In this document: positions 1-6,291 of the stretch, piece by piece
Numbering within the stretch: position 1 is the stretch's first letter
Layout: each line of letters opens with the position of its first letter
Source of the DNA: CAYZEZ01 sp964477295
GTDB lineage: Bacteria > Bacteroidota > Bacteroidia > Bacteroidales > SM23-62
Assembly: GCA_964477295.1 (NCBI GenBank)
Contig: CAYZEZ010000277.1
Location: 1-6,291 of the forward strand
Length of the DNA stretch: 6,291 bases
Reading direction: 5' to 3'
Program-made: the position numbers and the translations under genes
Notes under the pieces: model-generated
The model's database searches: none
Seen by the model: the letters and a program-made list of their open reading frames with translations, nothing else
Told to the model about the DNA's origin: nothing

Positions 1-1904
1 GGAAAGCATCGCCTTCCCCGATAACTTACAGCAGCCTGTATGGTGGGGAAAGCTATGATGCCCGGCTCGAACAACCCGGTTGGAACCGTGCCGGGTTCGA
101 TGATCAGGATTGGGGAAAAGCAGTTGTTGCAAAAGATCCCGGAGGCAAACGGGTTCCCGAAACAACCCATCCCGTCCGTGTCATGGAAACCTTCGATCCT
201 GTGAATATTATCAAACTTGGACCAGACACTTTTCTTTATGATTTCGGACAAAACGCCTCAGGGATAGCCCGAATCAATTTAGCAGGAGGTAAAGGACAGA
301 ATGTAAAGCTTATACCCGGAGAACTTATAGACGATGACCATCATGTGAACCAGCGTGCCACCGGTAAACCCTATTATTTCGAATATACCTTAAAAGGCGG
401 CCAGAAGGAAACATTTCAGCCGATGTTCACTTATACCGGCTCCAGGTATATACAACTTGTGGGAGCCGTACCGTCAGGAGAAAATAACGGCGATAGTTTG
501 CCCGAGGTTCTGGACCTTCAGTTTCTTCATACCTATAATTCAACACCCCGGGTTGGAAAGTTTGTCTCCTCCAACGAGCTGTTTAACAATATTAATGACC
601 TGATCTTATATGCTATTCAAAGTAATCTTCAAAGTGTGGTGACGGATTGCCCGCATCGTGAAAAACTCGGCTGGCTGGAACAAACATACCTTATGGGAGG
701 ATCCATCCATTACAATTTTGATTTGTACAATTTATACAGTAAGCAGGTTCAGGATATGATCTCGGCACAAACTGAAGAAGGCCTGATCCCGGATATTGCA
801 CCTGAATTTGTCAGATTTGATGGCGGTTTCCGCGATTCACCCGAATGGGGAAGTGCTTGTATCTTCCTTCCCTGGCTGGTATATAAATGGTATGGTGATT
901 CCACTATTCTGGAAAAAGCCTGGCCCATGATGATCCGTTATATAGATTACCTGGGGACAAGAGCAGACGGGTATATACTATCACACGGTCTTGGCGACTG
1001 GTACGACCTGGGACCTGCACCACCGGGGCCCGCGCAATTGACTCCAAAAGAACTTACCGCTACAGCAACCTGGTTTTACGGTGTAGTGATTGCATCAGAA
1101 ATAGCGGAAATTTTACAATACAAAGATGAAAAAGCCGGTCTGGATAATCTGGCTGCAGAAATAAAGAATGCATTTAACAGCGCATTTTTTGACAAGAAAG
1201 CAGGCGTCTATTCAACGGGCAGCCAGACAGCCATGTCGATGCCCCTGGTAACAGGATTAGTCGGGGATGAATACAGGGAATTGGTCTTCAGAAATCTCGT
1301 CGATTCTATAATAACCAATAACAAAGCATTAACGGCTGGAGATATAGGCTTCCACTACCTGGTTGAAGCACTTACCCGCGGTGGAGCATCACAGCTGCTG
1401 TTTGAAATGAATAACCGCGATGATGTCCCCGGCTATGGATACCAGCTTAAAAAGGGTGCCACTGCATTAACCGAATCCTGGGCTGCACTGGAAATTGTTT
1501 CTAACAATCACCTGATGCTCGGGCATATTATGCAATGGTTTTACGAAGGTTTGGCCGGCATTCGGCAGGCAGAAGATGATATAGCATTTAAGAACATCAT
1601 CATTAAACCTGCTTTTGTGGCAGACCTGACTTTTGTTAAGGTTCAATATGAATCACCCCATGGCCTGATTCGCTCAGAATGGGAAAAATCGGAAGAAAAG
1701 TACATTTTGGAAGTTGAAATCCCTGTCAATACAATAGCACAGATATTCATTCCCTCAGATGATCCGGACCGGATCACTGAAAATGGAAAATCCATAGGGG
1801 ATGTGAAAGATATTCAGATTTCCTGCATCGAAGACGGGATGACGATCATCGAAACAGGATCAGGAATTTATCATTTCGAAGTATTTGATTCTCCTGGTTA
1901 TTAA
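1..1904 (+). CDS. GH78 alpha-L-rhamnosidase, 5'-truncated by window edge
   Basis: This enzyme is predicted to hydrolyse terminal alpha-L-rhamnose from rhamnogalacturonan side chains, oligosaccharides or glycosides by the inverting GH78 mechanism. The reading frame is open from base 3, so the ATG at 183 is internal; 633 residues are visible and are numbered here from base 3. Residues 1-58 are the end of the N-terminal beta-sandwich (YGGESYDAR at 13-21, DDQDW at 33-37). A second beta domain follows (DFGQNASG at 80-87, YTGSRYIQL at 144-152). The (alpha/alpha)6 catalytic barrel spans about 183-520. It carries DCPHREKLGW at 215-224, where Glu220 matches the family general acid, and ATALTESW at 486-493, where Glu491 is the likely general base. 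GDWYDLGPAPPG (331-342) and WFYEGLAGI (512-520) are also family hallmarks. Residues 521-633 form the C-terminal beta domain. There is no T9SS tail, so a periplasmic location is inferred; the signal peptide is out of view. Family assignment is firm, exact substrate is not. Confidence 0.95.
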   Translation, partial: KASPSPITYSSLYGGESYDARLEQPGWNRAGFDDQDWGKAVVAKDPGGKRVPETTHPVRVMETFDPVNIIKLGPDTFLYDFGQNASGIARINLAGGKGQNVKLIPGELIDDDHHVNQRATGKPYYFEYTLKGGQKETFQPMFTYTGSRYIQLVGAVPSGENNGDSLPEVLDLQFLHTYNSTPRVGKFVSSNELFNNINDLILYAIQSNLQSVVTDCPHREKLGWLEQTYLMGGSIHYNFDLYNLYSKQVQDMISAQTEEGLIPDIAPEFVRFDGGFRDSPEWGSACIFLPWLVYKWYGDSTILEKAWPMMIRYIDYLGTRADGYILSHGLGDWYDLGPAPPGPAQLTPKELTATATWFYGVVIASEIAEILQYKDEKAGLDNLAAEIKNAFNSAFFDKKAGVYSTGSQTAMSMPLVTGLVGDEYRELVFRNLVDSIITNNKALTAGDIGFHYLVEALTRGGASQLLFEMNNRDDVPGYGYQLKKGATALTESWAALEIVSNNHLMLGHIMQWFYEGLAGIRQAEDDIAFKNIIIKPAFVADLTFVKVQYESPHGLIRSEWEKSEEKYILEVEIPVNTIAQIFIPSDDPDRITENGKSIGDVKDIQISCIEDGMTIIETGSGIYHFEVFDSPGY

Positions 1905-1912
1905 GTTATTCT
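1897..1912. other. Convergent gene junction with one-base gap
   Basis: The rhamnosidase stop TAA occupies 1902-1904 and the stop of the opposing lyase gene occupies 1906-1908 (TTA on the + strand), leaving only base 1905 between them. Both stops lie in a short imperfect tandem repeat, GTTATTAA followed by GTTATTCT (1897-1912). I see no GC-rich stem followed by a T-run on either strand here, so no intrinsic terminator can be called. Transcription from either side must end inside, or run antisense into, the opposing coding sequence, or stop by a factor-dependent route. The one-base gap is directly seen; the transcriptional consequence is inference. Confidence 0.85.
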
Positions 1913-3819
1913 ATAATTATCTTTTTGTTAATACAATGATTTCCAATAGTTAACTTTAAGATATAGAAACCAGGATTTAGTTCAACGATTATGCATTTTA
2001 TTTCATGCAGGCCGGCATTGTATCTATTTTTAGAAACCAATAGTTGAACATGTTTTCCTAAGATATTGTATACATCAATTGATACTTCTGCAGGTTCAGA
2101 CAATCGAAATGCAATGGTTGCAATATCATTAACCGGATTTGGATAGCATTGAATGTTAAAGGAATTATCAGTTGAATGCAATTTTTCTACTCCTGTGTTA
2201 TCAACCCATATTCGAACTGCATCTGGAATCAGACCGGGTAAGGTTGAAGCCGAATCTATTAAATCATCATACGGATAGGGTACGCTGAGTTTGCAGGGCG
2301 GGATATCTTGTGAATAAGGACTGTTATCAAAAATATTCGTGTTCGGAACCATATCAAGATAAGCTTCACCTGTTTTCCCGATAGCACCATCAGTATTCTT
2401 AAAGTAATTATGTTCAACTTTTACGCAGGCGCCTACCCTTGTATTGATGGCCCCACCATTATTTTCGTAATAATTACTAAAAATATGTGCTCTTCCAAAA
2501 CGGATACTTGGCAAGCGCGAGTTGCAATCGTGAAAATAATTGTGATGAAAGGTGATTCGTTGAACACTGTCCTGATAACTGTCATCACCCGAACTTATCA
2601 AAATTGATTTATAATGATCGTGAAAATTGCACCATGATACGGTGATAAATGATGATGCATTTTTAATGTCCAGCAATCCATCGTAATAATCTTTGTCGTG
2701 ATCGCGGTCGGTAAAAAATTCGCAATGGTCAATCCAGATGTTCGTCCCTCCGTTAATTTCCATTTCGTCTATTCCCTCTACTTTGGAAAAAGTTAAGTTT
2801 TTAAAAATAACATTACGGACTTCGGCGACAGAAATAAAAATACCTTCGATATTAGCAGATTCATCGGTTCCAATAATAGTTTTGTTCGAACTAAGCTTTA
2901 TTTCGCCTTCACCAACAAAATGCTTTGAAACATTTATAATTAAAGGTTCTGAGGAGCTCATGTATGCATCTAATTCCTGGATAGTGCCGGGTTCAACTGT
3001 CCTGCCAAAATTTCCACCGGTCAATAAATATGGTGTTCCATTATCGTGTTGGATGGTAGCATATCCGGTGGCTTCCTGATCTGTCACTGTACCATCTTCG
3101 TAAAAAAGGGCTGTAAGATTGGTATTTTCCTTTATGTTAAATGCATAATTCTCTAAAGTGCTGGATTCCTCACCCGACCAGCTATGAAAAAAATATCCTG
3201 ACTTAGCAGAAGCATTTATTGTAATTTCGGTTCCAGCATCAAAAAACTGTTGTGCCGGGTTATAAGAAACTGTACCAAAAAGTGTGTCGTTTGATTTCAC
3301 TGAGAAATTAAATACAGGGACACATTCAGACATTGTAAATCCCGAACCGTAAATCACAAAATAATCGATATTTGACAATCCTTTAGTTGTTATCGAAGAG
3401 AGCCGGATGGCATTCAAGCCAGGCTTGATATTTACAGTTACAGTATCAGTAATTTTCCACTCTGCCCACGACTGAGAATCAGAATGTTTAAAGATGATAG
3501 TGTCAACCAATACATTATTCACATATAAACCCGCATCACGGCTGGTGGCATCGCCACCGCCAAGGGCAAAACGCCAAAGAACTTTGTAATTCCCTTCAGA
3601 AGAGGCATTAAAACTCCAACTCATACCGATGCTTAAACCATCGTCCACGTTAACATAACCTTCGCCGGTATAACCGGTTTGAGAATTTTCAATTACACCA
3701 TCCACGGTACAAATTCCCAGTGTATTCTCCTGAATAACAAGACTGTCAATGGTCGTACCACAAACAGTATAAAATGTTGAGATGAGTAGTACTACTAGAA
3801 TTAAAGTATACTTTATCAT
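1906..3819 (-). CDS. Secreted PL1 pectate lyase with CBM6/35-like module and T9SS tail
   Basis: This is a complete 637-residue protein predicted to cleave polygalacturonate by calcium-dependent beta-elimination outside the cell. Residues 1-21 are a signal peptide (Lys3, hydrophobic core 5-16). Val before Cys20 makes a lipobox unlikely. Residues ~27-158 resemble a CBM6/35 beta-sandwich, and ~170-240 a single InlB-B-repeat-like module (GTVSYNP at 182-188, GYFFHSWSG at 208-216). The PL1 beta-helix spans ~250-545. Its motifs are NIWIDHCEF (360-368), DGLLDI (380-385), HDHYKS (400-405) and SRLPSIRFG (434-442). By motif spacing, Asp351, Asp380 and Asp384 are the calcium ligands, Lys404 binds substrate, and Arg435 (with Arg440 five residues on) is the catalytic base, as in Erwinia PelC and Bacillus Pel. 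Residues ~553-637 are a T9SS sorting domain (YPNP 559-562, ILGK 586-589, ending KKIIIE). The ATG at 3817-3819 directly precedes the signal peptide. It lies 60 bp downstream of the second lyase gene on the same strand, so co-transcription is likely. Its base composition is more AT-rich than its neighbours. Confidence 0.95.
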   Translation of the reverse strand: MIKYTLILVVLLISTFYTVCGTTIDSLVIQENTLGICTVDGVIENSQTGYTGEGYVNVDDGLSIGMSWSFNASSEGNYKVLWRFALGGGDATSRDAGLYVNNVLVDTIIFKHSDSQSWAEWKITDTVTVNIKPGLNAIRLSSITTKGLSNIDYFVIYGSGFTMSECVPVFNFSVKSNDTLFGTVSYNPAQQFFDAGTEITINASAKSGYFFHSWSGEESSTLENYAFNIKENTNLTALFYEDGTVTDQEATGYATIQHDNGTPYLLTGGNFGRTVEPGTIQELDAYMSSSEPLIINVSKHFVGEGEIKLSSNKTIIGTDESANIEGIFISVAEVRNVIFKNLTFSKVEGIDEMEINGGTNIWIDHCEFFTDRDHDKDYYDGLLDIKNASSFITVSWCNFHDHYKSILISSGDDSYQDSVQRITFHHNYFHDCNSRLPSIRFGRAHIFSNYYENNGGAINTRVGACVKVEHNYFKNTDGAIGKTGEAYLDMVPNTNIFDNSPYSQDIPPCKLSVPYPYDDLIDSASTLPGLIPDAVRIWVDNTGVEKLHSTDNSFNIQCYPNPVNDIATIAFRLSEPAEVSIDVYNILGKHVQLLVSKNRYNAGLHEIKCIIVELNPGFYILKLTIGNHCINKKIIIE

Positions 3820-3879
3820 AATAATATTTTAAATTAATCTATACTTTCTGGCTGAATATTACACCATGTATTATAGCGA
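3820..3879 (-). other. 60-bp AT-rich spacer and leader of the PL1 gene
   Basis: This is the only non-coding stretch of any length in the window. Read on the - strand it runs from the stop of the upstream lyase gene to the ATG of the downstream one. The ~20 bases before the ATG are almost all A and T, with no GGAGG-like ribosome binding site. This is common in Bacteroidota, where A-rich unstructured leaders are used. I looked for the Bacteroidota promoter pattern (TTTG near -33, TAnnTTTG near -7) and found only a partial match (TAATTTAA, 3828-3835), which is not enough to call a promoter. A short imperfect inverted repeat centred on ATACATGGTGTAAT (about 3858-3871) is too weak to call a terminator. 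Simple read-through from the upstream gene is the most economical reading. Confidence 0.5.
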
Positions 3880-6291
3880 TTAGTTCTTGATTAATATCAT
3901 GGATCTTTGGTTCATACCTGCGATGACATTTATGTAATAGACCCCCGGAGCATAGGAATCAAAATCGATCCGGATAATGCTCCCTGAAGGATCCAGGTGT
4001 TGATTTTTTTCCAGGATCAATTTGCCCAGGATGTCTGTAACAGATATGCTGGCTGTTGCCTCCGATTGGTTGTCAATACAGATATACACCTTATCCGTGG
4101 CTGGATTAGGATAACAGTATGCGTTAAATATTTCCCGTTCAGCATGATGAGAGGGTATATCTGTACCAGTACCACCATACTCTCCTGCAAAAATCCCAAT
4201 CATGCGAACCATCGTATCTCCTGCAGCATCTTCAACTTTAAGGATTAAAGAGCCCAGTCCCGAACCTTCCGGGGTGTATTGCACCAATGTATTATTGAGG
4301 GTAGTTTCTCCCATTTCGGCCGATAAAACTGAGTAATCGGGATCGTTTTCATACCCGTGAAACAGGTCCGGAATGTTAATCTCCACAACGCTGTCTTCCG
4401 GAGTAAAAAAATGGGGCAATGCCATCCAGATGAGATAATCATCCAGGTTTGTATACCCATCGCCATCAGGATCAGCATTTGCATCTGAAAAATCATCAGA
4501 TGGAGAGCTGGTATTTAATCCAAGACAGGATTCCCACCAGTCGGGCAGACCGTCATGATCTCTATCCCAATCCGGGCTTCTTTGCATAGCAGGATAGTCT
4601 TCCCAGCTGCCGACATCAGCATCGGCATCCGGGATGCCTGGCAGTCTGGTGTAACTTCCGGAATAGGTATATGTCCCGTCAAGGGTTTCCCTTATGATAC
4701 GTGTATCGTGATCATCAAAGACAGGTTGTGTACAGCCAACATCCGACAAAACACTTTTATAAGCTTCCCTGGCCGGATGGATTACGGCTAATGATTCAAA
4801 AAACGTCTCATCAACCCAGGGTTCATATCCATCGGGAGTACCTGAATAAATGCGTCCGTTCTCCTGGTTGCTTTCATCAAACACACCTGGCATTATGTTT
4901 CCTGCAAAATAATATCGCTGTGTTCCGGGGAAATTTTCATATTGTGCTTTTAAAGCATAGGTGATATTTGAGTTAGATGCATCACCCCTTTTATAATAAT
5001 TATTCACAAAATTTACTTCGTGCGCACCCCCGTCCGTTACCCTGGAATGCCAGTTATAAACCACATTGTTAAAAATATCCAGACGCCCGGCGAAATATCC
5101 GTTTCCATCCAGTCCGCCGGCCAGGCTCCAGTTCCTGCCTGAACAATGGGCCAGCAGATTGTGATGGAAACTACCCACATCACCGCTTATGCTGGCGGCA
5201 TATCCATGTTCCTTTCCATAAGGATAATTTTCGTGACCGGCCACATTCAATGCTTCAGATACCAGGGACCGCTGCAATGTAATATTGAGTGCACTCCGTG
5301 AACTGAAAGCTTCATCAATGCTCCAGCTGATCGAACAATGATCGATGATGCTGTAATCACTTCCCGACATCCCCATGCCATCGTATGTTATCCCCGAACC
5401 AACCCTGACACGTATATGCCGGATGACACAATCACTGGCACCGCTCATGCCGAATGGCGCTCCCCTGACACATATGCCTTTACCCGGGGCAGTTTGTCCG
5501 GCAACAGTTACATAATCATCTTTCAATACCAGACGGGATTCGAGTGTTATCATTCCCGAGACAGTAAAAACTATCGTGCGTGGGCCTATATCATTTGTGA
5601 CAGCCTCCCGCAGGCTTCCCGGACCATCGTCATTCAGGTTGGTTACCTCAATTACCTTGCCCCCGCGTCCCCCGATGGCATATCGGCCATAACCTCCGGC
5701 GCCGGGAAAGGCAAGCTGCCGCGGGCGAAAATACCATACATCCCCCTTGGTTACGGCCCCTGAACTATCACGTTCATCAATACGCCAGTAGTATTCCTGC
5801 ATGCTGTATAATCCGGTTATTAAAAAACATGTATCTGCCAGGTTCGTCATAAAACTTTCTGAACCTTCATCCGCATTTTCAACCGCTGAATATTCTGTGC
5901 CAATATATATATCATGCGATGCTGCTGTCCCGGCCGCTTTCCAGCATAAAATAAGTGTGTCACTATCCGCATCAACATGTTCATCTTTGTCTTCCGGGAC
6001 TGGTGATGAAGCCTGATACATGGCATTCGGCGTATCGAGCTCAAATCCATTCAGGGCTGCCTCAACCGAGGTGGCATCCGTATTGGTATCGGGAGTAAAA
6101 AAGATCACTGCATCCTCTCCTTCCGACACCTCAAAAACCAGGTACGCGGTAGCCGCGCCGGAATTGCTGGTTACCCTGTTGGATTGTTCAAGATCATCAT
6201 AAACCAGGCTGTCGTTGACATAGATGTCTATCGGCGGAAACGTATTGGTAGTTGGATTATGAACGGTATTATGGAATGTCAGCAGGGTATG
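3880..6291 (-). CDS. Multidomain PL1-like pectate lyase with T9SS tail, 5'-truncated
   Basis: This is a predicted secreted pectate lyase related to a divergent branch of PL1. The frame is open to base 6291, so the N-terminus is missing; 803 residues are visible and are numbered here from base 6291. Residues 1-~95 are a beta-rich module I cannot name. Residues ~99-191 are an FN3-like domain (YYWRID at 167-172, GDVWYF at 183-188). The beta-helix spans ~194-560: FPGAGGYGRYA at 195-205, IIDHCSISWSIDEAFS at 315-330, FHHNLLAHCSGRNWS at 375-389, NNVVYNW at 408-414 and NFVNNYY at 427-433. Arg386 is the best catalytic-base candidate; Asp317, Asp326 and Glu327 are candidate calcium or substrate ligands. 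Acidic loops at 574-584 and 606-614 resemble thrombospondin-3-type calcium motifs. An Ig/cadherin-like domain (~630-702) precedes the T9SS sorting domain (~720-803; YPNP 727-730, ILGK 754-757). It sits 60 bp upstream of the other lyase gene. Lyase-fold assignment is strong; exact substrate (polygalacturonate, methylated pectin or other uronans) is open. Confidence 0.9.
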   Translation of the reverse strand, partial: HTLLTFHNTVHNPTTNTFPPIDIYVNDSLVYDDLEQSNRVTSNSGAATAYLVFEVSEGEDAVIFFTPDTNTDATSVEAALNGFELDTPNAMYQASSPVPEDKDEHVDADSDTLILCWKAAGTAASHDIYIGTEYSAVENADEGSESFMTNLADTCFLITGLYSMQEYYWRIDERDSSGAVTKGDVWYFRPRQLAFPGAGGYGRYAIGGRGGKVIEVTNLNDDGPGSLREAVTNDIGPRTIVFTVSGMITLESRLVLKDDYVTVAGQTAPGKGICVRGAPFGMSGASDCVIRHIRVRVGSGITYDGMGMSGSDYSIIDHCSISWSIDEAFSSRSALNITLQRSLVSEALNVAGHENYPYGKEHGYAASISGDVGSFHHNLLAHCSGRNWSLAGGLDGNGYFAGRLDIFNNVVYNWHSRVTDGGAHEVNFVNNYYKRGDASNSNITYALKAQYENFPGTQRYYFAGNIMPGVFDESNQENGRIYSGTPDGYEPWVDETFFESLAVIHPAREAYKSVLSDVGCTQPVFDDHDTRIIRETLDGTYTYSGSYTRLPGIPDADADVGSWEDYPAMQRSPDWDRDHDGLPDWWESCLGLNTSSPSDDFSDANADPDGDGYTNLDDYLIWMALPHFFTPEDSVVEINIPDLFHGYENDPDYSVLSAEMGETTLNNTLVQYTPEGSGLGSLILKVEDAAGDTMVRMIGIFAGEYGGTGTDIPSHHAEREIFNAYCYPNPATDKVYICIDNQSEATASISVTDILGKLILEKNQHLDPSGSIIRIDFDSYAPGVYYINVIAGMNQRSMILIKN

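Noticed and set aside
183..185. ATG as the start of the rhamnosidase gene
   Set aside because: The 60 codons before it are open and carry GH78 N-terminal hallmarks (YGGESYDAR, DDQDW), so this is an internal methionine.
2738..3079. 113-codon open frame on the + strand
   Set aside because: It lies wholly antisense inside the PL1 lyase gene, has no recognisable domain, and the opposing frame has clear catalytic motifs throughout. It is a shadow frame.
3757..3765. Possible lipobox (Cys20) in the PL1 lyase signal peptide
   Set aside because: The residue before the cysteine is valine, not Gly, Ala or Ser, and the protein has a T9SS sorting domain, so ordinary signal peptidase I cleavage is more likely.
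3855..3875. Imperfect inverted repeat in the spacer as a terminator
   Set aside because: The stem is only four pairs (TACA/TGTA) around a TGG loop, extended past a mismatch by AT pairs, with no GC-rich stem or T-run.
5338..5763. 141-codon open frame on the + strand
   Set aside because: It is antisense to the conserved beta-helix core of the second lyase, in a GC-richer stretch where chance open frames are expected; no known family resembles it.
6127..6129. GTG as a possible start of the second lyase gene
   Set aside because: The frame continues without a stop to base 6291 with plausible beta-sandwich sequence, and no signal peptide follows this codon although the protein has a T9SS tail. 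It is an internal valine codon.
1..6291. CRISPR arrays, tRNA/rRNA genes, insertion sequences, attachment sites
   Set aside because: No regularly spaced repeats, cloverleaf-like sequences, transposase reading frames or long terminal inverted repeats were seen; the window is almost entirely filled by three genes.

Overview
The window looks like part of a pectin-degradation locus from a member of the Bacteroidota. The phylum call rests on two of the three proteins, which end in a type IX secretion system (T9SS) C-terminal sorting domain (YPNP motif, then a short beta-sandwich with the ILGK motif and a hydrophobic or basic end). That tail is essentially restricted to Bacteroidota. An AT-rich leader with no Shine-Dalgarno sequence before the one visible start codon and a moderate GC content agree with this. 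Genus cannot be read from the sequence.

Layout: (1) Bases 1-1904, + strand: the C-terminal 633 codons of a family GH78 alpha-L-rhamnosidase whose start lies before the window. (2) Bases 1906-3819, - strand: a complete 637-residue secreted pectate lyase with the order signal peptide, CBM6/35-like module, InlB-B-repeat-like module, PL1 beta-helix, T9SS tail. (3) Bases 3820-3879: a 60-bp AT-rich spacer. (4) Bases 3880-6291, - strand: the C-terminal 803 codons of a second, divergent PL1-like lyase with FN3-like, calcium-loop and Ig-like modules and its own T9SS tail; its start lies beyond the right edge. Almost every base is coding. The rhamnosidase and the lyase genes converge, with one base between their stop codons.

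Inferred joint role: the two T9SS cargo lyases would work at or outside the cell surface, cutting polygalacturonate-type backbones by beta-elimination. The rhamnosidase has no T9SS tail and would remove terminal alpha-L-rhamnose from imported rhamnogalacturonan or other rhamnosylated fragments, probably in the periplasm. No SusC/SusD pair, regulator, RNA gene, mobile element or CRISPR array is visible. The families are all known. The points most worth a second look are the lyase architectures, the altered arginine motif in the second lyase, the lower GC of the middle gene and the one-base convergent junction.
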